This document shows, piece after piece, positions 34,166 through 42,250 of a stretch of 64,000 nt of DNA. Below the pieces are notes generated by a model. The model searched no databases. It had not been told where the DNA came from and was given only the letters and a program-made list of their open reading frames with translations. This stretch comes from JACRLW01 sp050181465 (GTDB lineage Bacteria; Planctomycetota; UBA1135; UBA2386). The stretch lies in assembly GCA_050181465.1 (NCBI GenBank), contig JBFXDD010000004.1:62001-126000 (forward strand), given 5' to 3'. The translations under genes and the position numbers were made by a program. Each line of letters starts with the position of its first letter. Position 1 is the stretch's first letter.

Positions 34166-36241
34166 ATGTCGAACGCGTCGAAGCTCCCTCCGCAGATCCC
34201 TTTCGTGATCGCCGTCACCGGTCCGATCGAGTCGATTCGCGACCTCCCCGCCGAGCGGCGCACCGCGCTGCGACAACTGGTCAAGGATCAGTTCTTTCGG
34301 GTGCTGTTCGTGCCGGCGATCCATGCGCGCTGGACCGCCGAGGAAACCCCGGTGTTCGATCCGCCGCGACTTCGCTCCACCCCGGTGGTTGTCCTCACGA
34401 ACGGTGCGGACGGCTTCGACGCACTGGTCGAGGAAGCGATTGCAGAGTTGGTCGGGCCGACCGATCTGCCGATCCAGGTCGCTCGGGTGTGGCCGTTCGC
34501 GCCGTCGGTCCCGATGCGCTCGAAGGACTTCGTCCTGCCCGCGATCCAGGACGGCGTGAAACCCGGCGATGCGCTGCAGTACCGTTTCGCGGGCTACTGC
34601 CTGTTGCGCTTCGCGCGAGTCTTGCTCACGGTGGACGGACGCGACGAACATGGCGTCAGCGAGTCGATCGTGCGGATGGCCCGCAGCGGCCGGATCGCCG
34701 ACTCGACGCTGCGGGAGCGACTGCGACAGCTTCCCCCGGAACTACTGCACAAGATCGGCCTCTCGGCGGATTCGCTTCACGAGCTCGAGCCCATCGGAGT
34801 CGTCGAGCTGCCGGTCGCGGAGCAAGCGACCGGAGATGCGTTCCTCTGGTGGCTGCGCCCCCTTTCGAGTGAACACGAAGCGTCCTCGCGGCATGCCTTC
34901 GATGATCTCTTCCGCGAGACCTTGACTCGGCTGGATCGGGTCAACGGCGACTTGCGCGTCCCCCCAGGTCGTGATGGTTATGCGATCGAGGAGGCACCGC
35001 CCGCGCATCTCGAGCCACTGCACGACCTCTTCCTGCACGTCGACGCAGCGGCGAGCCGGAACCAGCGGACGCTGTGGACCCACCTCACACGAATCCAGAC
35101 GCTCGTGTTCCTTGGCGCACTGCTCTTCGTGTCCGGCTCTCACTGCTTCGCCCCGATCTCCCACCTGTGGAGCACGACGCTGACCTTCGGACTGGTGCTC
35201 TGCGTCGCGGTTGCCGCGCTGATCCACGATCGTGGGCGCCGGGAGCGCCTCGAAGCACGCACCTGGGACCTGCGCAACTTCTCTGAGTCACTTCGGGTGC
35301 GGTACTCCTGGCGGCGTGCCGGGATCAAGGACCTGTTGGCTCAGCACCAACTCACCTACCATCGCAATGAGTTGACCTGGATCCGGGCGGCGATCGACTC
35401 CTTGGTGTTCGCCGAGTTGCGGGATCAGCAGAGAGGCCAAAGTCTCTCCCAGCCCGACGTTCGGGTCGACAAGTCCATCGAGGCGTGGCTCGTGGACCAG
35501 TACGCGTACTACCGCAAGCAACTGCCGGTCCGCGAGGGAAAGGCCGTCGAGTCGGAGAACGCCAGAAGTGCGCTGATTCAGGTTTCGATCGTGGCCGCTT
35601 TGGTGTCGACGCTCGTTCTCGGACTGCACGATCCCCGGTGGAGCACTGCGTTGTTCCTGGGCGGACTCGCAGTGTGCGCGTGGACATTCTGGCGTCGTCG
35701 GACTTACCACTCCGATGTGCTTGCCCGGATGGAGCACCCCTTGCGCGATACCGAGCGCGGCGTTCGGATCGCGGTCTGGTTGGCATCGCTGGCGATCCTC
35801 GTGGTGACGTGCGCGTGGGCCTCCTCGATCGCGAAGTCTGTAGATCCCGTCACGGGGCGAGCCGAGTGGATCTGGCACAACGTAGCCACGCTCATGGTCA
35901 TCCTGCCGGCGCTCTTCGGCGCACTGTTCCATGCACGCGCCGAGAGTCACGGCTGGAGTGCCGAGGCGCGACGCTTCGCACAGATGATCCACATCTACCG
36001 CGGCGCGCTGGATCGTCTCCTCGATCTGGCCGAGCTCACCGAAGAGGAGCGAACCCTCTTCCACTCGGCGCCGCGCAAGCACGCCGAGATACTGACCACC
36101 GCGCTCGCCGCGAAGAACCGGCTGGATCATCCCGTCGTGCGAGCCCTTCTGCTGCGCGTCGGCAGCGAGTCCCTCACCGAGCACGCCGAGTGGCTGTTCC
36201 TCCACCGGGATCGACCGATCGACGTGCCCTACCACGTGTGA
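34166..36241 (+). CDS. SLOG-domain protein with six-helix SLATT-like membrane module
   Basis: A 691-aa protein. Residues 12-175 look like a complete SLOG (LOG/DprA-like Rossmann) domain: IAVTGPIESIRDLP, then VVVLTNGADGFDALVEEAI, VWPFAPSVPMRSKDF and a segment resembling the DVLIAVWDG-GTA element (LLTVDGRDEHGVSESIVRMA). A helical linker is followed by six membrane helices in three pairs (about 310-353, 469-509, 534-588), separated by AWLVDQYAYYRKQ (about 440-452). The C-terminal helices end in SLTEHAEWLFLHRDRPIDVP, reminiscent of SLATT/DUF4231-type effectors. By analogy with the nucleotide-centred conflict systems described by Aravind and colleagues, the SLOG part may bind or make a nucleotide signal that controls the membrane part. 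That role is inference. The RyR protein at 37688 shares the same membrane layout. Confidence 0.78.
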   Translation: MSNASKLPPQIPFVIAVTGPIESIRDLPAERRTALRQLVKDQFFRVLFVPAIHARWTAEETPVFDPPRLRSTPVVVLTNGADGFDALVEEAIAELVGPTDLPIQVARVWPFAPSVPMRSKDFVLPAIQDGVKPGDALQYRFAGYCLLRFARVLLTVDGRDEHGVSESIVRMARSGRIADSTLRERLRQLPPELLHKIGLSADSLHELEPIGVVELPVAEQATGDAFLWWLRPLSSEHEASSRHAFDDLFRETLTRLDRVNGDLRVPPGRDGYAIEEAPPAHLEPLHDLFLHVDAAASRNQRTLWTHLTRIQTLVFLGALLFVSGSHCFAPISHLWSTTLTFGLVLCVAVAALIHDRGRRERLEARTWDLRNFSESLRVRYSWRRAGIKDLLAQHQLTYHRNELTWIRAAIDSLVFAELRDQQRGQSLSQPDVRVDKSIEAWLVDQYAYYRKQLPVREGKAVESENARSALIQVSIVAALVSTLVLGLHDPRWSTALFLGGLAVCAWTFWRRRTYHSDVLARMEHPLRDTERGVRIAVWLASLAILVVTCAWASSIAKSVDPVTGRAEWIWHNVATLMVILPALFGALFHARAESHGWSAEARRFAQMIHIYRGALDRLLDLAELTEEERTLFHSAPRKHAEILTTALAAKNRLDHPVVRALLLRVGSESLTEHAEWLFLHRDRPIDVPYHV

Positions 36242-36600
36242 GCGGGCCAGCTCAGGGCCGGATAGCCATCGCGGACACCGCCGCGGGATCCTGAGCGGGT
36301 CGGCGAGACCGTGAACCCGGCGCGACCGGCTCGGGATAATTGCCATCGAGCGGTGAGCATGCACAGCTACCGACTCGAGTCGCCATTGCCGGTCCCGGCC
36401 CACGCGGCAACCGTTGCCGCCCAGCAGTCTGCCCCGCGCAACCACTTCGACACCCTGCCGTACGATCGAGCCTGGACTACTCGTGAACGCCTGCGGCGAT
36501 CGCAGCAGACGTTCACGAGCAAGGCGGGCCAGGTCCGGCTCCAAGCACTTCGTGGTCTGCGCCTTCCCTGACCTCGGTCGGTGACTAGCGCGCCGCGACC
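36242..36600. other. Non-coding junction between SLOG gene and TetR remnant
   Basis: About 360 bp without a convincing gene. It contains a 60-bp truncated relative of the dispersed repeat (36469-36530) and otherwise looks like decayed sequence. Confidence 0.5.
36469..36530. repeat. Mini-derivative of the palindromic repeat
   Basis: The left end CCTGGACTACTCGTGAACGC and right end GACGTTCACGAGCAAGGCGG are recognisable repeat termini, but only ~18 bp of the ~130-bp centre remain. The outer TAGCCCGG ends have also diverged. It looks like an internal-deletion remnant. Confidence 0.6.
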
Positions 36601-36819
36601 GATCCTCCGCATTCAGCGGCCGTGGCGTTCAAACACGCGCTCGAGAGCCGCGTCGGGGACCTGTGCGCTGCCGCGGAACTCCGTCACCCCGCGGCGCTGG
36701 CTCGTCAGCTCATGCTCCTGATCGACGGCGCCGCCGTCCACGCGGCCATGCACTGCCGACCGGCCTACGCGGACGCCGCGCGCGCCGCGGCCAAGATGTT
36801 GACCGACGCCGTGGAGTGA
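36601..36819 (+). pseudogene. C-terminal remnant of a TetR-family regulator
   Basis: About 70 codons read ALESRVGDLCAAAELRHPAALARQLMLL followed by IDGAAVHAAM and a final Ala-rich helix. This is the standard end of many TetR-family repressors (helices 8-9 with DPEALARQLxLLxDGA). No helix-turn-helix DNA-binding domain precedes it. The upstream DNA instead contains a repeat remnant and runs into stops, so this is probably the 3' end of a disrupted gene rather than an intact small protein. Confidence 0.55.
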
Positions 36820-36838
36820 GGCGAGGGCTGACGAAGTG

Positions 36839-37612
36839 TCACTTCGCGGACTCGCGCCCGGCCCGGCCCGCGTGTCGATGCAACCAACCGCTGTGTTCGA
36901 TCTCGGCGAGAAACGACGGGTGCAGGTAGGTCTCGCCGTCTGGGAGTTCGGGCTCACCACTTCGCGGCCGATGAAACCAAGTGAAGCAGTCGATCGGCTG
37001 TGGATGCCCCCACTGCACGAGCTCCTGCGCGTCGAGGATCAGCCCGGCTCGGCGGACGAAGTCTCGCATTCGCGTGCCGCCCATGTTCGGGTCACGCCAG
37101 TGCGTGTTCTCGTTCGCGGACTCGCCGACGCCCAGGTCGCGCAGATCGCCGAGATTGCTGTGATGCAGGAACGCGGTGCCGCCGGGAACCAGCTTCCGCG
37201 CGAGTTGCCTCACGTAGCTCTCGAGCACCGCCGGCTCCGCATGCACCAAGGAGTCCCAACTGGTCGCGAAGTCGATGCTGGAATCGGGTACACACTCGAG
37301 CGACAGCCCGTCGTTGCGGAAGAACTCGGCCTTCGAGACACCGAGGAAGCGCTCGCGACACGCGTCCACACAGCGCTCGGTGATGTCGACGCCGCTCAGC
37401 CGCTCGCAGTGATCGAGCAGGAACGCGGTGATCCTGCCGAACCCTGGCGCGATCTCGAGGACATGCTGCGCCGGCAAGAAGTGGAAGATGCGCGGCAGCA
37501 GAGTGCGGAACCAGAGCATCCGGCTCGAACCCCAGCTCGACGACCAGTCGTCGCCACGCTGGCTCCAATCGTAGTTCGTCCAACTGGCAATGTTCTCGTC
37601 GCGGGTGGGCAC
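36839..37612 (-). CDS. Class I SAM-dependent methyltransferase
   Basis: A 257-aa protein with the SAM-binding glycine loop VLEIAPGFGRITAFL (about residues 50-64), an acidic motif after strand 2 (LSGVDITERC) and a motif-IV-like SWDSLVHAE. The layout is that of family 11/25 small-molecule methyltransferases. The substrate is unknown. It lies 75 bp downstream of the RyR gene on the same strand, so it may be the last gene of the GAF-MFS-RyR run; the gap leaves this open. It converges on the SLOG gene and the TetR remnant. Confidence 0.82.
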   Translation of the reverse strand: MPTRDENIASWTNYDWSQRGDDWSSSWGSSRMLWFRTLLPRIFHFLPAQHVLEIAPGFGRITAFLLDHCERLSGVDITERCVDACRERFLGVSKAEFFRNDGLSLECVPDSSIDFATSWDSLVHAEPAVLESYVRQLARKLVPGGTAFLHHSNLGDLRDLGVGESANENTHWRDPNMGGTRMRDFVRRAGLILDAQELVQWGHPQPIDCFTWFHRPRSGEPELPDGETYLHPSFLAEIEHSGWLHRHAGRAGRESAK

Positions 37613-37687
37613 GAAGAGAGCATAGACGACCAGCCCGACTTGGCTCGCGTCGAAGCCGCGCGAGTCGGTCCTCGGCGCTCGGGTGGC

Positions 37688-39193
37688 TCAGATCGAGAGG
37701 GGTGCCCGTTCGATCCCGAGCCCGATGGAGTGCAGCACGCGCGGAATGTTGCGCACGGCATCGCGGTCGTAGCCGCGCACGTCTTCGGGAAGATCCGCGT
37801 AGGGCACGAGGTACGGCGTCTTCTTGTTGGCGACGTCGCGGTCGCCGAGCGTCCAACCCGCGGCGATGCGCTCGGCATTCCACCGCTCGTGCTCGCACGT
37901 GGCGAGGCGCTCGATCTCATCCGCCGTGAACTCGAAGTTCGGTGTCGGGTGGGCCACGATCCAGGCGCCGATGAGTTGCAGCTTGACTGAGACATCGGCG
38001 GCGAGTGCCCGATTCGACTCTCGCAAGGAGTCGTCCAGATCCTGCCAGGGCTGCATCGCCGGATCGTCAGCCGACTTGCGACCGGCCTGATCGCGGCGGT
38101 ACCCGTCGTGGAAAGCCTGCGCGAGGATCTCGAGTTGCGTCGGGTCGAGTTCGGTCATCGACTGCGAAGATATCGCGGCAGACGTCTCGAACGAACCCAG
38201 CAGGACTGACCATTCATAGACTTCGTGCATCGAATCCGACACGGCGCCGGCGAGGATCGTCACGACCTGCTCGCGATCCGCGACCCGAACCAGTCGCTCA
38301 CGGATCAACGCGAATCGGCGAGCCATGAGCGCCGAGCGCGCCGCGAGTCGAGCCGATTCGCGCTGCGCGACGCGCAACATCACGGTCGATGCGAGAGCCG
38401 GCGCCGTGACGTCGAGCAGCTCGAACCAATCGTTGAGCGTTGAGTTCAGATCTGCCCCGAACGCAGCGAGCAGGATCGGTCGAGCCGAAAGGACCGTCGC
38501 CAGCGCGAACGCACCGAAGGCGACCCAGCGCGCGAGCGCAACGCGCTTCTGCAATCGCTCGCTCGTGCGTTCGTGATACTCGGCTTGCTCTTCGATCCAG
38601 TGTCGCGACACGCCGCGCGCGAGCGCGCGGGGATCCGGGATCGTCACGCTCGGGCGACCGATCAATACCGAACGAATGCGTGAGCGAAGCCATCGCGTCG
38701 GATCCTGGTCAGCCGGCATGCTCGAGACGACTGCCCGCTCCTCCGCGACGACATCCTTGCCCACCATCGCCGCATACTGCGCGACGCGCGAGATCTCCGC
38801 GGCGTAGCGTGCGCGCAGCCACAGATCATGATGCGCGCGGCGCCACCGCAGCCCGACCGCGAGCGTGCCGAGAAAGCCGAGCGCGGTGCCGAGCCCGGCC
38901 AACCAGAAGTTGCCGCGAATCAGGGTCGTGCTCAGTTCCGCGACGACGACGCCCGCCAGCGCCACGTATGCGAGCACCAACTCCACTCGCTCGACGACCC
39001 GCCTGGCGTCGATCGCCACGCGGTCGGTCGCCATGTGGAACTTGCGAACTCGTCCGAGCCAGACGCCGTCGTCCGCCCATTCCAACCCCATCGGGGCCGG
39101 AACCGGCGGTTCGCCGATCTGCACCGCCGCCGTTGCCAGCTTCGCCTCGAACCACGCTTGTCCGTCGTCGTCACCTCGCGACCTTCGCGTCAT
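37688..39193 (-). CDS. Four-helix membrane protein with C-terminal RyR domain
   Basis: A 501-aa protein. Residues about 70-115 and 218-274 form two pairs of membrane helices, separated by a helical linker with SRHWIEEQAEYHERT (197-210). Cytosolic helices follow (ARRFALIRERL, then HEVYEWSVLLGSFETS). The C-terminal ~100 residues (about 390-490) match the RyR fold: ERLATCEHERWNAERIAAGW, then LGDRDVANKKTPYLVPYADL and a VRNIPRVL end. Prokaryotic RyR domains have been proposed as ligand sensors in nucleotide-linked conflict and signalling systems; ligand binding here is inference. The membrane layout closely parallels the SLOG protein at 34166, including the WxxxQxxYY linker and ARRFA helix. Its ATG overlaps the MFS stop by four bases (ATGA). 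Confidence 0.8.
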   Translation of the reverse strand: MTRRSRGDDDGQAWFEAKLATAAVQIGEPPVPAPMGLEWADDGVWLGRVRKFHMATDRVAIDARRVVERVELVLAYVALAGVVVAELSTTLIRGNFWLAGLGTALGFLGTLAVGLRWRRAHHDLWLRARYAAEISRVAQYAAMVGKDVVAEERAVVSSMPADQDPTRWLRSRIRSVLIGRPSVTIPDPRALARGVSRHWIEEQAEYHERTSERLQKRVALARWVAFGAFALATVLSARPILLAAFGADLNSTLNDWFELLDVTAPALASTVMLRVAQRESARLAARSALMARRFALIRERLVRVADREQVVTILAGAVSDSMHEVYEWSVLLGSFETSAAISSQSMTELDPTQLEILAQAFHDGYRRDQAGRKSADDPAMQPWQDLDDSLRESNRALAADVSVKLQLIGAWIVAHPTPNFEFTADEIERLATCEHERWNAERIAAGWTLGDRDVANKKTPYLVPYADLPEDVRGYDRDAVRNIPRVLHSIGLGIERAPLSI

Positions 39194-40437
39194 GCTCGCT
39201 CCTCTGCGCGGCGTTGCTTCTCGCGCCGACGGACGTTCAGCATCGCCCATCCCGAAGCCGTCACCAAGACCCCGGACACCACCAGCACTCCCGACAAGCC
39301 GAGCGGCCCCGCGATGACGCCGCCGAGGAGCGGCCCGAGGAACATGCCGAGTTGCATGCAACTCTGCAGACTGGCGAAGGCCACCGAGCGCGAGGTCGGC
39401 GCGATGCGCTTGCCGAGCGCCGCGTAGGACAAGGTCGCGGCACCCGCGGCGCAGATCGCACCGATCCCGCGCAGCAGGACGTAGGCCTGGATCGAGGTCG
39501 CGAAGGCGCTCGCGATGGTCGTCGCTCCCAGACCGACGGCGACCACGATCAGACCGCGCAAGGGTCCGAAGCGATCTCCGATTCTCGCCCACGTGGTGGT
39601 GAACAGCACCTGGGCGAGGGCGAGCAACACGAAAACGAAGGCGGTCGTGCGATCGATCGCGTGCGGCAATGACTCGGCGCGAGCGAGCACCCAACCCAAG
39701 GGGCCGAAGCGTTCGACCAACAGCGCGACGAAGGCGTCGGCCATCTGCATGCCGAGACGAAACAGCAAGAGCGAAGCGAGCAAGGCGCCGAGCACGGGGG
39801 CCGCGAACAGTTCGCGAAGGTCCGCGATCACCCGCAACCGGTTGTCCGAACTCGGCCGCAGGCTCGCGTGGTCTTCGCGCGCGAAGAACACGATCGGCAC
39901 GAGCGCGAGGCCGGCGGCGAGGGCGGTCGCGTAGAACACCGCCGGCCTGCCGAAGGCATGCGCGATCTCGGCACCCAGCGCCGGGCCGGCCAGGAGCCCG
40001 AGGGCGAGGCCGACCTGCAATCGACCGATGACCGTCGCCTGCCGATCGGGCGGTGTCGTCGCCGAGACCAGCGACATGGCCGGCGCGACGTAGCCGGCGA
40101 GCGCTCCCTGCAGCGCACGGAGCGCCAGGAGCGACCACGTCGACTTCGCGAGCGGCATCAGCATGGCGACGACGGCGATGCCGCCGATCGCGCGCAAGGT
40201 CATCGCCTTGCGACCGCGTCGATCGCCGAGACTGCCCCAGATCGGCCCGAAGATCGCCGCGGTCAGCGGCGCGACGCCGTAGATGATCCCGGCCCAGAAC
40301 GTGGCCTCCGCTTCGCCGGCGACGCCGAACTGCTCGCGCACGTAGATGGGCAGCATCGGCAGGAAGGCCATCAACCCCATCGACACGAGGAAGAGGCTCG
40401 GCCAGACCGCGAAGAAGTTGCGCCGGTAGTCGTTCAG
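39190..40437 (-). CDS. MFS transporter, probable CTG start
   Basis: A 415-aa major facilitator with 12 predicted helices. The loop 2-3 motif GSLGDRRGRKAMTL (GxLaDrxGrkxxl) and a second copy in the C-terminal half (ARIGDRFGPLRGL) are diagnostic; drug/proton antiporters of the MdtG type are similar. The only ATG/GTG starts (GTG at 40386) would cut into the first helix. Upstream of it the frame reads NDYRRNFFAVWPSLFLVSM, a normal MFS N-terminus, back to a CTG at 40437 that has a strong AAGGA five bases ahead. An in-frame TGA lies just beyond. CTG is therefore the best start. The gene follows the GAF gene (9-bp gap) and overlaps the RyR gene by 4 bp. Confidence 0.85.
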   Translation of the reverse strand: MNDYRRNFFAVWPSLFLVSMGLMAFLPMLPIYVREQFGVAGEAEATFWAGIIYGVAPLTAAIFGPIWGSLGDRRGRKAMTLRAIGGIAVVAMLMPLAKSTWSLLALRALQGALAGYVAPAMSLVSATTPPDRQATVIGRLQVGLALGLLAGPALGAEIAHAFGRPAVFYATALAAGLALVPIVFFAREDHASLRPSSDNRLRVIADLRELFAAPVLGALLASLLLFRLGMQMADAFVALLVERFGPLGWVLARAESLPHAIDRTTAFVFVLLALAQVLFTTTWARIGDRFGPLRGLIVVAVGLGATTIASAFATSIQAYVLLRGIGAICAAGAATLSYAALGKRIAPTSRSVAFASLQSCMQLGMFLGPLLGGVIAGPLGLSGVLVVSGVLVTASGWAMLNVRRREKQRRAEERA

Positions 40438-40442
40438 GTCGG

Positions 40443-40447
40443 TCCTT
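40443..40447 (-). promoter_or_regulatory. Ribosome-binding site deciding the CTG start of the MFS gene
   Basis: AAGGA on the minus strand, overlapping the end of the GAF stop codon and 5 nt from the CTG at 40437. No alternative ATG, GTG or TTG lies at a usable distance. Confidence 0.65.
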
Positions 40448-40944
40448 CAGGCGCGCGGGAGGCGCGCGGCGATCCAGGCTCCGATCGCGAGCAAGGTCGC
40501 GGTCTCTTCGGCGGAGTAGACGTGTTCGTCGGGGCGGGCCAGGCCGATCGTTCCGCGCAGTTCCTTGCCGTCGAGCATCGGCACGCACAACGCACCCTTC
40601 ATCTCGGTCAGCTTCGCGCCGGGTCGGACGTCGCCGCTCCCATCGGTCTGCAGATTGCACGCCCCCACCGGTGCGAGTCGCTCCGCCGCCAGACCCGCCA
40701 TGCCCTTGCCGATCGGGATGCGCACGACCTGCGGCAGGATCGCGGGCGGAATGCCACGTGCGGCGACGAGGTGGAGCAGTCCGTCGCTCGAATCGAGTCG
40801 ATGGATGCTGCCGACCGGACAGCCGAAGTGCGTCAGCACGCGATCGAGGAGGCCGACCATCGATTCGGGACGGGTCCACTCCGGCGCAGCCGCGTCGAGT
40901 GCAGCGCGCAGGGTGGCGGGCATGGGGTCGTGCATGGCGCGCAT
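40447..40944 (-). CDS. GAF-domain protein
   Basis: A 165-aa single-domain protein. After ~20 residues the GAF fold runs to the C-terminus: a helix LLDRVLTHFGCPVGSIHRLD, strands LHLVAARGIP, then GMAGLAAERLAPV and GALCVPMLDGKELRGTIGLA. Stand-alone GAF proteins can bind small molecules such as nucleotides or act on free methionine sulfoxide. Here the fMsr cysteine pattern is not obvious, so a sensor role is more likely. The ATG at 40944 is preceded by GGAG at good spacing; two in-frame ATGs just downstream are possible. It is the first gene of the GAF-MFS-RyR run, reading away from the repeat-rich regulatory region at 41.0-41.3 kb. Confidence 0.78.
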   Translation of the reverse strand: MRAMHDPMPATLRAALDAAAPEWTRPESMVGLLDRVLTHFGCPVGSIHRLDSSDGLLHLVAARGIPPAILPQVVRIPIGKGMAGLAAERLAPVGACNLQTDGSGDVRPGAKLTEMKGALCVPMLDGKELRGTIGLARPDEHVYSAEETATLLAIGAWIAARLPRA

Positions 40945-41020
40945 TCTGCCGCTCCGCCAGCGCTGGCGCGCGTCGAGACTCCATCTCGAGCCGTCGTCCA
41001 AGCCACGCGCAGCCCCGAGC

Positions 41021-41060
41021 TGTGCCGGGTTGTGCCAGGCTGTGCCAGGTCGTGCCACTC
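41021..41060. repeat. 10-bp direct-repeat array 1 (four units)
   Basis: Four head-to-tail units of exactly 10 bp: TGTGCCGGGT, TGTGCCAGGC, TGTGCCAGGT, CGTGCCACTC. The period is one DNA turn and not a multiple of three, so it is not coding. Confidence 0.8.
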
Positions 41061-41213
41061 AGCCGGCACGCGCGAACTCGCCCGAGCCTCCTTCACCCCA
41101 CTCAATTGCACACTCGCTGGCCTCGCATTCGAGATCGCGCGCCATTGGCCGATTCTCGCGCGAACTCGGGGTAGAAATTAGGTCCTGCAGGACTCGAACC
41201 GTGATCCCGCACT

Positions 41214-41253
41214 TGTGCCAAGTCGTGCCAGGGAGTGCCCATGTGTGCTACAC
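41214..41253. repeat. 10-bp direct-repeat array 2 (four units)
   Basis: Four 10-bp units: TGTGCCAAGT, CGTGCCAGGG, AGTGCCCATG, TGTGCTACAC. It shows the same register and consensus as array 1, decaying to the right. Confidence 0.75.
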
Positions 41254-41287
41254 GACGCGAGTTACGTCCTTTCGGCTGAGTCGCGAT

Positions 41288-41327
41288 CGTGCCAGGTTGT
41301 GCCACGTCGTGTCACGTTGTGACCTCG
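41288..41327. repeat. 10-bp direct-repeat array 3 (four units)
   Basis: Four 10-bp units: CGTGCCAGGT, TGTGCCACGT, CGTGTCACGT, TGTGACCTCG. It is followed at 12-bp spacing by two TTGCACACTC copies. Confidence 0.75.
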
Positions 41328-41589
41328 GCCATTGCACACTCCGTTGCACACTCGGTTCTGTTCGGCCCCCGCAGTTCTCCCGTCCCTTCGCGCCGCAGTG
41401 GCCACGCGTCCCAAGATCGAGTTGCCAGCGCGTGGGACCCGAGCGCGGACCAGGGACTCAACTCTCCTCGGTAGAGGGGTGTGACGGTGAACGGTCTCTG
41501 AACTAGGCTTGTCCGGGTATCGCAGCTCACGGATCCATGGGGACCGCGGCACGCGATGCTCTCGACCCAAACCGTGCCGCGGGATGGTC

Positions 41590-42183
41590 ATGAAGGACGC
41601 CGACAAGCCAGAAAACGGAGAAGGTGAAGGAGAGCCCGACGATCGGCTGGAGAAGATCCTTGCTGAGCTGGCGCGACCGGGTGGCTTTCTCGAGAAGATG
41701 ACCGAACTCCTCGATCGCTTCGCGCGCTACCACGGGATTGGTGACTGGCGACTGCGGGCAGACGCCGTCGATCTTGCTCAGATCAAGGTCATCCAGCGGA
41801 TCTTGAATCCGTCCAATCCGATACCTCGCAACCTTCCCGCCTACGCGCGTTCCGTGTTCCGAAATGTGGTCAGGAAAGGGCCCCGCGTGGCCTTGTCCCG
41901 AGACGGTGCCCTCGGACTCGGCGAGCAGATCGAAGAGATCGCGGATACGACCGAGGGGATCGCGGAGCTGCCCGAAGGCAACTCGCGACACCTGCCTGCA
42001 GACTTCGGGTTCTTCGGCCTCACCGAACCCGAGCAGCGTGCGATCGAGGCGTTCACGCTGGAGGAGTCGAACAAGAAGCGCGCCGAGAGGACTGGAATGA
42101 GCGAGTGGAACTACCGCACCCGGGTCAAGCGCGACGTCCAACCACAGCGACGCATTCAAGACACATCGAAGTCCCAGGATTAG
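41590..42183 (+). CDS. Divergent sigma-70-like (ECF-type) factor
   Basis: A 197-aa protein with a weak sigma layout. A region-2-like segment (RADAVDLAQIKVIQRIL, then NLPAYARSVFRNVVRKG) matches the pattern DDLVQETFLRA-NPRAYLFRVARNLV, and a region-4-like helix-turn-helix follows near the C-terminus (ESNKKRAERTGMSEWNYRTRVKRD). An acidic N-terminus (DKPENGEGEGEPDD) precedes these. Similarity is modest, so it could be a specialised regulator. The ATG at 41590 has GGGA upstream; another ATG two codons earlier is possible. It lies between the phased repeats and a set of exported orphan proteins 67 bp downstream, which it may control. Confidence 0.55.
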   Translation: MKDADKPENGEGEGEPDDRLEKILAELARPGGFLEKMTELLDRFARYHGIGDWRLRADAVDLAQIKVIQRILNPSNPIPRNLPAYARSVFRNVVRKGPRVALSRDGALGLGEQIEEIADTTEGIAELPEGNSRHLPADFGFFGLTEPEQRAIEAFTLEESNKKRAERTGMSEWNYRTRVKRDVQPQRRIQDTSKSQD

Positions 42184-42250
42184 GAACACCCGTGGTCGCT
42201 GCGTCCGGAAACTACTGCCCCCCGATTAACCAAGGAGCCGTGAGTCGATA

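Larger units (their letters stand above)
40945..41589. other. Divergent non-coding region with phased direct repeats
   Basis: A 645-bp stretch between the GAF gene (minus) and the sigma-like gene (plus). It has no convincing coding sequence. It holds three clusters of 10-bp GTGCCA repeats, three TTGCACACTC copies (near 41105, 41332 and 41344) and a 12-bp palindrome GTCCTGCAGGAC at about 41182. It is probably regulatory for both flanking transcription units. Confidence 0.6.

Noticed and set aside
41160..41240. Complete tRNA gene on the minus strand
   Set aside because: Only the T-loop and a palindromic 3' flank look tRNA-like; the T-stem is mispaired and no anticodon or D-arm can be folded.
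41021..41327. CRISPR array
   Set aside because: Units are 10 bp with no spacers, and no cas genes are present.
41262..41606. Minus-strand gene with repeated WHD-like words
   Set aside because: The words come from the 10-bp DNA repeats read in shifting frames; there is no domain or ribosome-binding site.
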